A DNA stretch of 64,000 bases from Lyngbya sp. PCC 8106 (GCF_000169095.1 NZ_AAVU01000014.1:1-64000); one strand, 5' to 3'. Counted from the stretch's first letter, positions 7,084 to 16,641 are shown. Numbers and translations are program-made. The notes: generated by a model not told the origin, from the sequence alone.

Positions 7084-8427
7084 TTAGACTTTGACAGCCG
7101 ATTCATGTTCAATCGAACTTTCTTCTGGAGATGTGCGGTTGGTAATCAGTCGCGCTCCCCCTTGACGGGTGAAGTAACTCCATCCCCACTGAATCATCAC
7201 CAACAGTTGGTTATCAAATTCAATCAGGAACAGAATGTGGACAAACACCCACATAACCCATGCGGTAAAACCGGAGAATTTACCGAATTTTAAGTTGGCA
7301 ACAGCTTGATTTCGCCCAATCATGGCTAAGGTGCCACTATCAGCGTAGTTGAAAGCTGGAAGTGTGCGAGCTTGTAGGCGCTGCTGAACAAGTTTAGCAA
7401 CATAAACGCCTTCCTGTTGGGCGACAGGAGCCAATCCCGGTAAAGATTCATCCCCTTGATGGGAGAAGTTTGCTACATCGCCAATTACAAAGATATTCGG
7501 ATGGTCAGCAACGGTTAGGTTGGGTTCAACCATGACTCGTCCTGAACGATCTAAGGCAACAGATGTACGGTTAGCAAGCACTTCCGCCATCGGGGAGGCT
7601 TTCACGCCAGCAGCCCAGAGAATAGTTGTTGCACCAATATATTCGATGTGATCATCTATCTTCGACTTGACTGTTACACCGTTGGCATCGATATCCATCG
7701 CCCGAGTGCTGGCTCGCACGGTTACGCCTAAACCTTCTAGTTCTTCTTTGGCTTTAGCGGAGAGATCTTCGGGGAAGGTGGGGAGGATGCGATCAGCCCC
7801 TTGCAACAGAAGCACAGTGGCTTCTGAGGGATCAATATTGTGGAAGCAATCTTTTAAGCCTTGATGCGCCATTTCTGCTAACGCTCCGGCTAGTTCTACT
7901 CCAGTCGGGCCAGCACCGATAACGATAAAGGTTAATAACGCTTTGCGCTTTTCGAGATCGGGTTCTTTTTCGGCTTTTTCAAACGCGGAGAAAATTCTCC
8001 GGCGAATTTCTAAAGCTTCTTCAATCGTTTTCAGTCCAGGGGCAACCGGTGCCCAATTGTCATTTCCAAAGTAGTGGTGTGTCACTCCCGTGGCGACAAC
8101 TAGGGTATCGTAGCTAAGTTCACCGTCTTTGAGATACAGCTTATTGTCTGCTGGATCGAGATCGACGACTTCTCCCATTAATACTTGAGTATTTTTGTTT
8201 TGACCGATGACACCCCGAATGGGAGAGGCGATATCACCAGGGGATAGGTTTCCGGTCGCCACTTGATACAACAAGGGTTGGAATAGGTGATAGTTTCGTT
8301 TGTCAATTAGGGTGACTTTGACTGACGAAGCCCGTCCTAGTTCACGAGCGGCGTGTAGTCCGCCAAAGCCTCCGCCGATAATGACAACATGATGAGGAGA
8401 CTGGGTCGTAATGCTGTCTAAAGACAT
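7084..8427 (-). CDS. ndh: type II NAD(P)H:quinone oxidoreductase (NDH-2)
   Basis: This 447-residue single-subunit dehydrogenase should pass electrons from NAD(P)H via FAD to membrane quinone without pumping protons. It shows the FAD-binding Rossmann motif VVIIGGGFGG (14-23), the NAD-binding motif VIGAGPTGVELAG in the second Rossmann fold, and the C-terminal FAD motif IFVIGDVANF. Near the C-terminus a hydrophobic aromatic stretch (WVMWVFVHILFLIEF) fits the membrane-anchoring region of NDH-2. Length is normal for the family. Cyanobacteria carry several such paralogues (NdbA, NdbB, NdbC) and I cannot assign which one. It borders the accessory element but lies in HIP1-containing chromosomal DNA. 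Confidence 0.9.
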   Translation of the reverse strand: MSLDSITTQSPHHVVIIGGGFGGLHAARELGRASSVKVTLIDKRNYHLFQPLLYQVATGNLSPGDIASPIRGVIGQNKNTQVLMGEVVDLDPADNKLYLKDGELSYDTLVVATGVTHHYFGNDNWAPVAPGLKTIEEALEIRRRIFSAFEKAEKEPDLEKRKALLTFIVIGAGPTGVELAGALAEMAHQGLKDCFHNIDPSEATVLLLQGADRILPTFPEDLSAKAKEELEGLGVTVRASTRAMDIDANGVTVKSKIDDHIEYIGATTILWAAGVKASPMAEVLANRTSVALDRSGRVMVEPNLTVADHPNIFVIGDVANFSHQGDESLPGLAPVAQQEGVYVAKLVQQRLQARTLPAFNYADSGTLAMIGRNQAVANLKFGKFSGFTAWVMWVFVHILFLIEFDNQLLVMIQWGWSYFTRQGGARLITNRTSPEESSIEHESAVKV

Positions 8428-9060
8428 GAAATTCCTCTCCTATGAGTTGACAGGGTAAATCGTTTGGGAAAAGGGTTAGGTTAGAAACTCTAACAATCGG
8501 TTTTGCCTACGTTTACGTTTATTTTATAATTCAATTGACTTCTTTCAAGTAGTGTAGGATACTTATTTTTTTTCGTGATTTTAAATACAGATTGAATTCG
8601 TTAAATATGATTATCTGATAGGATAAAATCTGCAAAATGCTAGAAACATTGAAATGCTTTTGATTCATAGATTTAGACATCGTTTTTTATTTTTTTAGAG
8701 AATTTTTAGCCCCTTCAGTTTGATTCAAAAAACCCATTTTTTCGAGCGAAAATACCTAAAAAATTTTTTTAAGTGTAGAGCAAAATAACTATTTTTTTGA
8801 GGATGTATCCATTTAGAAGTCTGTTTCCGTAAGAACTCGGTAGAATTGACCCCCCATTTGTGAACCCTGAAGTAAAGACTCTGTAAATCTATGGACGAAC
8901 CGAGGTGAGATGGGACAAGCTAGTGAGTAGGTCTACGAAGATCGTCAAGTCTAAACGATACGCTAGTTCCAGGGACAACTCGGAAAAAGCTACAGGTCTA
9001 TAGACAACACACTCGGTAAAGTCTCCCTTTCACTGTTGATCTATATATAAGGATTAAGAA
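8428..9060. promoter_or_regulatory. divergent intergenic region with a structured leader before the PEP-CTERM gene
   Basis: The 633 bases hold divergent promoters for NDH-2 (minus) and the PEP-CTERM gene (plus). The left 380 bases are AT-rich with no evident structure. The right 200 bases are GC-richer and repetitive: ACTCGG-type motifs occur at about 8835, 8978 and 9011. A nested fold is possible: CCGAG (8900-8904) with CTCGG (8979-8983), AA(G)CTAG (8917-8923) with CTAGTT (8963-8968), and ATCGT (8941-8945) with ACGAT (8955-8959). This is a candidate structured 5' leader. An AAGGA site (9051-9055) precedes the ATG. Confidence 0.4.
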
Positions 9061-9678
9061 ATGAATGCTTGCGTTGTGACACGTTTCGCTGTTGCAGCCC
9101 TTGGTGGTTTTGTTGCTGGGGGTATCTTGAGTGTTAGCCCTGCTGAAGCTGCGAGTCTGAAGAAGTTTGATTTCTCAAGAAAAGTTATTACATTTGAGAC
9201 TGCACCTTCTTTCGACTTTACCGTTGATGATGTCACTCTGAATGTGACTGCGGATGCAGAAGATGGTACAGGTCAGGTACGAACCACTGTCGAAGGATTA
9301 GGGGTTTTTGATGGTAAAGGGTGGAGACGAGAAATTGATGCGGCTGGAGGTCTTGAGACTCTATTTTTAAACTTTGGTCAGAAAGTGAGTCTTGTTTCGG
9401 CTACTTTCGGTTACGTGGATGGAAACGATGCGTTTAATCTGTTTGTTGGCGAGAATTCTCTCGTAAACGGTGAGGATATCCCCGACAACAATATGTTTGA
9501 CTTCACTGGCTTTGACTTGCTGCAAACAACGGCTAAAACCTTTAGTTTCACAGCGAACTTAGGAAGTGATTATTCCCTCAAAAGTATTACAGTTGCAACA
9601 GTTCCCGAACCCACAACGGTTTTAGGTTTAATGGCTATTAGTGCTTTAGGTTCTGTCGCCCTCAAACGTAAATCCTAA
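9061..9678 (+). CDS. PEP-CTERM sorting-signal exported protein
   Basis: The 205-residue protein begins with a signal peptide (basic start, hydrophobic core about residues 8-26, AEA cleavage motif near 28-31). It ends with a textbook PEP-CTERM signal: VPEPTT (about 181-186), a hydrophobic helix, and a basic KRKS tail. Such proteins are exported and processed by an exosortase, usually to the cell surface or exopolysaccharide matrix. The middle domain is beta-rich and negatively charged, without a recognised enzymatic motif. It is a single-gene unit with its own long leader and a downstream hairpin terminator. The ligand or role of the mature domain is unknown. Confidence 0.88.
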   Translation: MNACVVTRFAVAALGGFVAGGILSVSPAEAASLKKFDFSRKVITFETAPSFDFTVDDVTLNVTADAEDGTGQVRTTVEGLGVFDGKGWRREIDAAGGLETLFLNFGQKVSLVSATFGYVDGNDAFNLFVGENSLVNGEDIPDNNMFDFTGFDLLQTTAKTFSFTANLGSDYSLKSITVATVPEPTTVLGLMAISALGSVALKRKS

Positions 9679-9686
9679 TTCAAGAT

Positions 9687-9718
9687 AGGAGACGCACCGT
9701 AGCACGTCTCTCCTTTTA
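9687..9718. terminator. bidirectional terminator between PEP-CTERM gene and glcF
   Basis: AGGAGACG (9687-9694) pairs with CGTCTCTCCT (9705-9714, one bulge) and is followed by TTTTATT on the plus strand. It lies between convergent genes and can serve both. Confidence 0.7.
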
Positions 9719-11128
9719 TTAAGCGTTAATTTTTTCACCGCGAATTGAACAATCTAACAATTCCATCGGATGCTTTAACGCGATAGATTCCCCTTTTAAT
9801 TTTAAATGCTTGAGAATTTGCAGAGAACAACCGGGATTTGCTGAAGCAATTAACTTCGCCCCGGTATTGAGTAAATTCTCGGCTTTTTGTTGTCCGAGTT
9901 CATCGGCGACTTCCGGTTGCAATAGATTATAAACGCCTGCACTTCCACAACACAACGCCGCATCAACGGGTTCCCGCAATTTTACCCCCGGAATTTGTTG
10001 CAACAGTTGACGGGGTTGCTGGCTAATTTTTTGTCCGTGTAAGAGGTGACAAGCATCTTGATAAACCAGGGTTAATTCTCCATCGGTTAACGGAGATAAT
10101 GGAACAGTTAAACCCACTTCGGCTAAAAATTCCTGCACATCTTTGACTTTGGCTGAAAAGGCTTGAGCTTTTTCCGCATATTCAGGATCATCTTGCAATA
10201 TATGACCATATTCTTTTAAGGTATGACCACAACCTGCGGCATTAATAATAATAGCATCAACGCCTGTTTCTTCAAAACTATCGATCATTTGTTTCGCCAG
10301 CGTGTGGGCTTGGTTTGTTTGTCCTTGGTGTTCGGGTAACGCCGCACAACAGCCTTGACTTTTTGGGATAATGACTTCACAACCATTGGCGGTTAAAACT
10401 CGCACAGTCGCTTCATTAACGCTAGAGAAAAATAACCGTTGTACACAGCCTAAAATCATCCCCACTCGATACCGTTTTTCACCTTTTGCGGGAATAATGG
10501 TCGGTAAATTATCCTGAAAAGATTCAACTGTAATTTGGGGTAAAATCGATTCCATCGCCCCTAAACGCGGGAAAATTTTCGGAAGTAAACCTGTTGAACG
10601 GACTAACGTTTGAACCCCAAGTTTTTGATAGACAAAAAGGGGAACTAAAAATAGACGTAAACGGTTTGGATAGGGAAACAGATTAAAGATTAGAAAACGA
10701 ATTAAGCGATCTCCTAAATTTCGGGAAATATTCCGTTCAACTTGGGGGCGCGTGGCTGATATTAGTTGATCATATTGAACCCCAGACGGACAAGTAGAAA
10801 CACAAGCCAAACATCCTAAACAAGTATCAAAATGTTGGGCGCTTGTTTCAGATAAAGGGGCTTCGGAATTGTTGATCGCATCCATTAGATAAATTCGCCC
10901 TCGGGGAGAATCCATTTCTTTTCCAATGACACGATAACTCGGACAAGTTGCTAAACAAAATCCACAGTGAACACAGGTATTAATTAAGTTGGGATCGGGT
11001 GGATTTTTGGAGTCAAAACCCGGTAATTCTTCGGTTGAGTTGAGATGGGGATTTTGGCTGAGAAAGTTGCTGTCTTTAGCCAGAATTTTGGCTGTCGTTT
11101 TTTCTAAAGGCTGTTCGGAAGTTTGCAT
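9719..11128 (-). CDS. glcF: glycolate oxidase iron-sulfur subunit GlcF
   Basis: At 469 residues this is the Fe-S subunit of glycolate dehydrogenase, which oxidises photorespiratory glycolate to glyoxylate and passes electrons to the membrane quinone pool. Two ferredoxin-type [4Fe-4S] motifs are visible, CVHCGFCLATCP (Cys52, 55, 58, 62) and CLGCLACVSTCP about 50 residues on. The C-terminal half carries two CCG-type cysteine-rich domains (QGCCAALPEH and LCCGSAGVYN), as in other GlcF/heterodisulfide-reductase-like proteins. It lies 73 bases downstream of the FAD subunit glcE on the same strand, so the pair is probably one operon. No catalytic GlcD gene is adjacent; it would be elsewhere. Confidence 0.92.
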   Translation of the reverse strand: MQTSEQPLEKTTAKILAKDSNFLSQNPHLNSTEELPGFDSKNPPDPNLINTCVHCGFCLATCPSYRVIGKEMDSPRGRIYLMDAINNSEAPLSETSAQHFDTCLGCLACVSTCPSGVQYDQLISATRPQVERNISRNLGDRLIRFLIFNLFPYPNRLRLFLVPLFVYQKLGVQTLVRSTGLLPKIFPRLGAMESILPQITVESFQDNLPTIIPAKGEKRYRVGMILGCVQRLFFSSVNEATVRVLTANGCEVIIPKSQGCCAALPEHQGQTNQAHTLAKQMIDSFEETGVDAIIINAAGCGHTLKEYGHILQDDPEYAEKAQAFSAKVKDVQEFLAEVGLTVPLSPLTDGELTLVYQDACHLLHGQKISQQPRQLLQQIPGVKLREPVDAALCCGSAGVYNLLQPEVADELGQQKAENLLNTGAKLIASANPGCSLQILKHLKLKGESIALKHPMELLDCSIRGEKINA

Positions 11129-11201
11129 GGTGAATTAAAAGATTTTTGGAACTTATTTTAACAACAGGTTGAAATCAATTTTCAGCAGAACCTAAGAGGG
11201 T

Positions 11202-12548
11202 TTAAATCTCCCCAACAAAGCGATGAGGACTCAATAGATTTTCGGGGTCAAACTGCTGTTTAATTCGACGCATTAAATCAAGTGCATTTCCGTTGTATCC
11301 CCAAACCTCTAACTGTTGTTTGACTTCAGAGGGTGCGTCTAAAATCGAGAGAAAACCGCCTTTCGTATTACACCAGTTTCGCAGTTCTAATATCTTTTTG
11401 GGGACAATTTCGGGTGCAACTGTTTCCCACCGTAACACACCTAAACCCACTCCTGCATGAATTAAACCGGACGTTTGACATTGACTCAAGGTTGCAACGG
11501 CTTCAGTGGGGGTGACTCCAATTTTACAAATGATTTGAGGGGTTTCGTTTGATTGCCAAATGAGTTGTTTTAATTGTTGCCATAAGTGATGCTCATCTTC
11601 ACTATAGCGATCGCCGACTAAGCCCAATTTTTCACCGAGTTCTAACAACCGAGTTGCTTGTTGATCGACACTTTCAGGTAAACTTTGAAAGCGAACCATT
11701 AACCCCATTTCGCTTCCTTTATTCAGTTTTTCTAACAGTTTAGGTGAGATTAAATCTACTGCAACAGGAGTTAAAGCAGAGGATAATAACGTTTGAGTTA
11801 CCCTCGCAATTGCTTCACTTTTTCCCGTTAAAAGTACAGTTTGAGAAGCCTGAGAAACAGGATAAACTCGCAACGTGACTTGAGAAATAATTCCCAATGT
11901 TCCGTAAGATCCAGTTAATAGCTTCATCAAATCATATCCGGCGACATTTTTAACAACACGACCCCCGGCTTTAGCGATTTTACCATCAGAACGAACAAAA
12001 GAAATCCCCAAAATTTGATCACGGACTCCTCGATAACGTTGTCGGAGTGAACCTGTATCCGCAGTTGCAATTATTCCGCCAATGGTTGCGGTTTCGGAAT
12101 AAGCCGGATCAAGGGCAAGAAATTGTCCGGTTGCTGCTAAAGTTTGTTGGAGTTGACAAACAGGCATCCCCGCTTCTACGGTAATAGTTAAGTCACCAAC
12201 TGCGTGTTCAATCAGTTGATTTAAACGTTTTGTACTGACGACTAAGTTAACATTTTTGACTAATCCTCCCCAATGCAATTTACTACCCTTTCCACAGGGT
12301 AGAATACCGAGTTGATGCTGTTTTGCGTAAGCAATAACATCCGCAAGTTCAGTTTGAGTGTTCGGATAAATGATAGAATTAACGGTTGTTTCGGGTGCAA
12401 TACTGCGAAAAATACGGTTTTGCTCAACCGGATCAATTTCACTACAGTCATCAATTCCGGATTCACCGACAATTGCTTCTAATTGGCGATAATGTTCGTG
12501 ACTCAAGGGTGAGGTTGGGTTTTGATTAGGAGTTGAAATCAGGTTCAT
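11202..12548 (-). CDS. glcE: glycolate oxidase FAD-binding subunit GlcE
   Basis: This 448-residue protein is a member of the FAD-linked oxidase (VAO/PCMH) superfamily. The FAD-binding domain shows LPCGKGSKLHWGG near residue 100, the pyrophosphate loop in SETATIGGIIATADTGSLR (about 148-168), and GRVVKNVAGYDLMKLLTGSYGT further on, which is characteristic of GlcE rather than GlcD. The C-terminal domain ends with a DPENLLSPHRFVG signature. It precedes glcF in the same transcription unit. Together they supply two of the three subunits of glycolate dehydrogenase in the photorespiratory salvage route. The long N-terminal extension (about 30 residues) is not distinctive. Confidence 0.9.
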   Translation of the reverse strand: MNLISTPNQNPTSPLSHEHYRQLEAIVGESGIDDCSEIDPVEQNRIFRSIAPETTVNSIIYPNTQTELADVIAYAKQHQLGILPCGKGSKLHWGGLVKNVNLVVSTKRLNQLIEHAVGDLTITVEAGMPVCQLQQTLAATGQFLALDPAYSETATIGGIIATADTGSLRQRYRGVRDQILGISFVRSDGKIAKAGGRVVKNVAGYDLMKLLTGSYGTLGIISQVTLRVYPVSQASQTVLLTGKSEAIARVTQTLLSSALTPVAVDLISPKLLEKLNKGSEMGLMVRFQSLPESVDQQATRLLELGEKLGLVGDRYSEDEHHLWQQLKQLIWQSNETPQIICKIGVTPTEAVATLSQCQTSGLIHAGVGLGVLRWETVAPEIVPKKILELRNWCNTKGGFLSILDAPSEVKQQLEVWGYNGNALDLMRRIKQQFDPENLLSPHRFVGEI

Positions 12549-12733
12549 TTAGAAACGTAATCCATCACTTTTATTGAAAATTGAGATATTCCTATTTTAG
12601 AACGACTGCGATCGCATGGAAACAAAATTTACTCAATTCCCGTTTTACTTTTTCAGTTTCTCAGCAAAAAATAATTTTATCTTGACTGATTTTCTTTAAA
12701 CTATTCAGTAGACATCATGTTGAGGAGATCTCA

Positions 12734-13513
12734 ATGAACTCAGTTGATATTCTGGCATTACTCCATCCAGCCCTTGCTGTTGGCGTTGTTTTCCCCGTTA
12801 TCGGGATGGCGGTGAGTCGGGCTTGGCAAACTCGTCAACGACGCATCCAAACGCAAGAAAATAAGCAAAAAAGTAAAATTCCACCGACGGTTGGACGAGA
12901 ACATTTAGAAGTCGGGCGCTGGTTAACTGGGAGTGTTGTTGGAATTACGTTAATTGCGGTTGGCTATTCGATTTATTTTAAGGGCGTTTTCAAAGATTTA
13001 ACACCTGAAAAAACCCCACAAGCAATTTTTATTGTACTCATTTTTGCGGCAACTATCGCTTCTTTAGTCTTCCTCTACAAAGCCAAACCTAATCAACCTT
13101 TATGGCGAGGTATTTTTGCAACATTAACTTCCATGGGATTAATACTTTTAGGGTGTCAAGAGGGAGTGTTTAGACGAGGGTATGAATGGTATATTTCTCA
13201 TTACTATTATGGGATAATAGCCGCTTTATTGATGGTGATTTCTTTGGCTGTTATCCCAGAGATTTATAAAAATAAAAAATGGCGCATTGCCCATACAGCT
13301 TTAAATTGTATCGCCTTACTGTTGTTTTTTGCTCAAGGAATTACGGGGGCGCGAGATTTATTGGAAATCCCCTTAAGTTGGCAACAGAAATATCTCTATC
13401 AATGTGATTGGAATGAGCAAACTTGTCCGTTTGAAAGTTCTCGTCGTTTAGAATTATTTCCAACAGATTTTGTTAACTTGAGTCCAGAAGAAAGAGAGAT
13501 TCATCCACAGTAA
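12734..13513 (+). CDS. DUF4079 family multi-pass membrane protein
   Basis: This 259-residue membrane protein has about six hydrophobic segments (roughly residues 9-27, 57-77, 88-106, 118-132, 148-168 and 180-198) and a soluble C-terminal tail with a Cys pair (CDWNEQTC). The opening (HPALAVGVVFPVIGMA) is the typical start of cyanobacterial DUF4079 proteins, distantly related to cytochrome b561-like membrane proteins. A ribosome-binding site (GAGGAG, 12723-12728) precedes the ATG. Function is unknown; a role in thylakoid or plasma membrane redox has been inferred only from fold similarity. It is transcribed alone and converges on the MscS gene. Confidence 0.75.
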   Translation: MNSVDILALLHPALAVGVVFPVIGMAVSRAWQTRQRRIQTQENKQKSKIPPTVGREHLEVGRWLTGSVVGITLIAVGYSIYFKGVFKDLTPEKTPQAIFIVLIFAATIASLVFLYKAKPNQPLWRGIFATLTSMGLILLGCQEGVFRRGYEWYISHYYYGIIAALLMVISLAVIPEIYKNKKWRIAHTALNCIALLLFFAQGITGARDLLEIPLSWQQKYLYQCDWNEQTCPFESSRRLELFPTDFVNLSPEEREIHPQ

Positions 13514-13518
13514 TTATT

Positions 13519-13539
13519 GGGGCGCTGTCGTTTGCGCCC
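13519..13539. terminator. GGGGCGC/GCGCCC hairpin between convergent genes
   Basis: GGGGCGC (13519-13525) pairs with GCGCCC (13534-13539), six bases after the DUF4079 stop and upstream of the MscS stop. The same hairpin type recurs at 46027-46046 and 62449-62468. A T-run is lacking, so termination efficiency is uncertain. Confidence 0.5.
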
Positions 13540-13561
13540 TGAACTTTCAATTCTGAACTTT

Positions 13562-15283
13562 TTAGCCATTATGGTTTTGAGAATCGAGATCAGTTTTGGG
13601 GGAATCAAGGTTATTAGTACCATTATTCTGCTGTTGAGAGAGTCGCATCAGCAAGTCTTTTAACTCAGAAGACAACTCTAGCGGAAGACTTCCGCGAACG
13701 TGTAAATCTCGTTGAGGAAAGGGAATTTCAATATTTCGGAGTCGAAAGATCGCTTCAATTTGATAATATAAGTTACTACAAATAATCACATTACGACTCG
13801 GCTGAGAAATCCAAACTCGCAGTTCAAAATCGAGAGAACTATCCCCAAAACCTTTAAATAAAACTTGAGGAGAAGGCATTGCTAAAATATCAGGATTCAC
13901 TTTGGCGACATCTAATAAAGACTGTTTAACAGCCTCAATATTAGACCCATAGGCGACTCCCACCGGAAGACGCACACCAGAAACCGGATGATCATGATCC
14001 CAGTTAATTAATTCCATTTCTAAAAAACGGGAATTGGGAACAATAATAGAAATCATATCTAAGGTTTTAATCACGGTACTTCGAGCGCCAACTCGTTCAA
14101 CAATTCCTTGATATTCTCCAATTTCAATATAGTCTCCTACTTGAATTGGGCGCTCAAATAACAGTACAATTCCACTGCCAAAATTCTTGGCAATATCTTG
14201 AAAACCAAATCCAATCCCCACACCTAAAGCACTGGCGAGAATCGTCAATGAACTTAGATCCAATCCCCATATTTGTAATAAGACAATGCTTCCAATGCAA
14301 ATTAAACTATATCGAATAATAACGGCAATAACTTCTTGAGCGCCTCGATTAATTCCAGTGACGTTTAAAATTCGCGATCGTAATAAATCACTAACAACTT
14401 TTGCAGAAACAATCAAGATCCACAATAAAGCAATTAAAAATAAAACATCAGGAATAGAATAGGCTTGATTGGCAAAGCTGATTATGTCTGAGGTTAAGGT
14501 AGAAATCAAAGTCCCTGTCACCTCAAAACTCAGTCGCCGAGTGAATGGAAATTGATTGGCAATGTATAAAATTGTCGCCATCCAAATACCGACTCTAACG
14601 CTAGCCAGAGTCAGAGACACAAACAGATCTATACTGCGATGATATTTAGATTGTTCTTGGTCTTCAGTTTGCTGTACAGGAATAACTTTTTTAAAGAAAT
14701 GCCGTAGAGATTTATTCCAAAATTTACCTAAAATCAAGTTACATAAAATAGCAAAACTCAAAATGAGTATAGAGCGAATAAAAGCATCTCTTAAGAATTT
14801 TAGACTGCGTTCTTTCTGGGCTTGAATTAAAGAAATTTGAAGCTTTTTTCGCCAAACTTCCGCTTGTCCTTGCTGATTATTTCCCGCTTGAGAATCTCGT
14901 TCTGTTATCGTCAGTAAGTAACGATCATTCAGCCAAACGGTAGGCAAATCATTATTTTGCCTGATTTCTAGCTCAATAGATTCTTGTGAAGAAACTGCTT
15001 CCTGTAGTTTAGAATTAATAATATCGGCTCGATCTTGAGCGGTGAATTCTCCAGAACTGCTCACCTTAAATAATCGTATACCATCGAGAGTGATGGGCGC
15101 TGTGTTTTGCTTAAATCCTTCAGCCGTGTTGTCCTGAGCAGAAACCGGGTTGAACAATAGAAAGCTACTTAAAATTAAAATAATTACCAGGGATAATCCA
15201 AGTTTAAAATCACGTAGATGAATAGGAAGACTAAAACCAATTTTCGTGATTATTTTCCAGGCTTTATTAATAATTTTCATCAT
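13562..15283 (-). CDS. MscS-family mechanosensitive channel
   Basis: The 573-residue protein has an N-terminal signal-like hydrophobic stretch (about 27-48), an extracytoplasmic domain, several transmembrane segments (about 168-190, 223-245, 280-300, 320-340) and then the MscS signature: the glycine/alanine-rich pore helix (ASALGVGIGFGFQDIAKNFG, about 354-373) followed by LLFERPIQVGDYIEI of the beta domain. The C-terminal cytoplasmic domain continues to about residue 545, ending in a Gln/Asn-rich tail. It is longer than the 286-residue E. coli MscS and matches the larger cyanobacterial and plant MSL type. It releases solutes on hypo-osmotic shock. A DUF4864 gene lies 67 bases upstream on the same strand. 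Confidence 0.88.
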   Translation of the reverse strand: MMKIINKAWKIITKIGFSLPIHLRDFKLGLSLVIILILSSFLLFNPVSAQDNTAEGFKQNTAPITLDGIRLFKVSSSGEFTAQDRADIINSKLQEAVSSQESIELEIRQNNDLPTVWLNDRYLLTITERDSQAGNNQQGQAEVWRKKLQISLIQAQKERSLKFLRDAFIRSILILSFAILCNLILGKFWNKSLRHFFKKVIPVQQTEDQEQSKYHRSIDLFVSLTLASVRVGIWMATILYIANQFPFTRRLSFEVTGTLISTLTSDIISFANQAYSIPDVLFLIALLWILIVSAKVVSDLLRSRILNVTGINRGAQEVIAVIIRYSLICIGSIVLLQIWGLDLSSLTILASALGVGIGFGFQDIAKNFGSGIVLLFERPIQVGDYIEIGEYQGIVERVGARSTVIKTLDMISIIVPNSRFLEMELINWDHDHPVSGVRLPVGVAYGSNIEAVKQSLLDVAKVNPDILAMPSPQVLFKGFGDSSLDFELRVWISQPSRNVIICSNLYYQIEAIFRLRNIEIPFPQRDLHVRGSLPLELSSELKDLLMRLSQQQNNGTNNLDSPKTDLDSQNHNG

Positions 15284-15350
15284 AAACTTGCTGATTTTAT
15301 GGAGTTATTAAAAACAATTTTTAGGTATTTTTTGAGTTCAAGAAATTAAT

Positions 15351-15713
15351 TTATATCAGTTTACTCTCAATAGAAACGAGATAACATCCATCAATTCGCC
15401 AACAGCCATCAGAATATTTTTCCATCATATAAACAGCTCTAAAAGGAGTTCCATTCGGAGAAAGTAAAAGCACAGTTTGAGTCGGAATACCTTGAACAAG
15501 AGCGACATCTTCAAAGATAATAGATCGAGGACGATAAACAGCAGGATACTCGATTTTAACCATCTGCATAAACTGCTCTGCTGTACCAAATTGTGTCTGA
15601 ATTTCTAAACTGGCAAATGCAAAAGCACTGACAGCATCATCTCTTTGAAAAGCTTGGATTTGACGTTCAATCACAGAACGGATCTCACTGCGATCGCGAT
15701 CAGTAATTTCCAT
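15351..15713 (-). CDS. DUF4864 domain protein
   Basis: This 120-residue soluble protein begins with a helical region (RDRSEIRSVIERQIQAFQRDD), and then a small alpha/beta fold with the pattern A-F-A-F-A-S, Y-P-A-V-Y-R-P and a closing W-R-I-D-G-C strand. This is the layout of DUF4864, a cystatin/NTF2-like small domain common in cyanobacteria and proteobacteria. No active-site residues are known for the family. It lies upstream of and on the same strand as mscS, which may be cotranscribed. Function unknown. Confidence 0.72.
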   Translation of the reverse strand: MEITDRDRSEIRSVIERQIQAFQRDDAVSAFAFASLEIQTQFGTAEQFMQMVKIEYPAVYRPRSIIFEDVALVQGIPTQTVLLLSPNGTPFRAVYMMEKYSDGCWRIDGCYLVSIESKLI

Positions 15714-15888
15714 AACTTACGTGTTAATTTATACAAGAATGAACAAATTAGCAAAACGGGGAATGACCTCGCATACAAAGGATTTCCCTGTGATCAAATT
15801 ATCAAGAGAATCCTGCTTATATTACCCGATCACCTAAAGCAAAAACCAATTATCTTATTAGGGGAAATGATCATCAGACTGCCAACCC

Positions 15889-16533
15889 ATGACTCAAACT
15901 GTTTGGATAGCCAGACACGGAAACCGGATAGATTTTGTGAACCCCGAATGGTTCAACACCGCAGAACATCGCTATGATCCCCATTTGTCCGATGATGGTT
16001 TTGTTCAAGCCCAGCAATTGGCGAACCGCTTAGTCGGAGAAGGGATTACTCATATTTTCTCCTCTCCGTTCTTGCGAACCGTACAAACCGCTCATGTGAT
16101 CGCAGAAACGCTTGATCTATCCTTGAAACTCAATTGGGGTTTGGGTGAATGGTTAAATTCCGAGTGGATGTCTGCCTCTCCAGAAACTCTAGCCCCCCAA
16201 ATCTTAGCGCAAAAATTTCCAAAAGTAGACCTCTCTTCTCCCATTGGTGAAGCTCGTTATCCTGAAACTTGGCAAGATTGTCTTCATCGTACCGCCAAAA
16301 CCGCTCAAAGCCTTGTTGCTGCTTATCCCAATCAGGATTTGTTGTTTGTGGGTCATGGTGCTTCTGTTTTAGGTACAGCGCTAGGTCTAGTCCCCACTTT
16401 AGCAGAAACAGATATTCATGCTTCTCTTTGTTGTTTGGTAAAATTAGTTCGTCACGACAACAAATGGATCGTTGAACTTGATGGCGATGTTTCCCATCTT
16501 GATGCTACCGAAAAAGTAGTTCGATTTAAGTGA
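15889..16533 (+). CDS. histidine phosphatase superfamily protein
   Basis: The 214-residue enzyme belongs to the phosphoglycerate-mutase-like histidine phosphatases. The phosphohistidine loop is WIARHGNR (His near residue 9), the second Arg is in SSPFLRTVQTA (about residue 60), and the late catalytic His is in VGHGASVLG (about 156). The layout is closer to the UBASH3/Sts-like branch than to cofactor-dependent phosphoglycerate mutase. Substrate cannot be predicted. The stop codon TGA at 16531-16533 is also the beginning of the right-end motif of the neighbouring insertion sequence, so the last few residues may have been altered by that insertion. Confidence 0.8.
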   Translation: MTQTVWIARHGNRIDFVNPEWFNTAEHRYDPHLSDDGFVQAQQLANRLVGEGITHIFSSPFLRTVQTAHVIAETLDLSLKLNWGLGEWLNSEWMSASPETLAPQILAQKFPKVDLSSPIGEARYPETWQDCLHRTAKTAQSLVAAYPNQDLLFVGHGASVLGTALGLVPTLAETDIHASLCCLVKLVRHDNKWIVELDGDVSHLDATEKVVRFK

Positions 16534-16543
16534 CATACTCCCG

Positions 16544-16569
16544 ACACCAAAAACTTTGTTTTATGGTGT
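16544..16569 (-). other. right-end hairpin of the IS605-type element (omega RNA 3' region)
   Basis: ACACCA (16544-16549) pairs with TGGTGT (16564-16569), with AAAAC/GTTTT pairing extending the stem inwards. On the minus strand it is followed by CGGGAGTATGTCA. The next bases, reading into the phosphatase gene 3' end, would form the guide if an omega RNA is made. Confidence 0.6.
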
Positions 16570-16641
16570 GGGCTTCTTGACCTCGCAATCAAGATTTCCT
16601 ACGTTGCACTTGTCTAGGATTTCTCCCCCGACAGTACGCAT

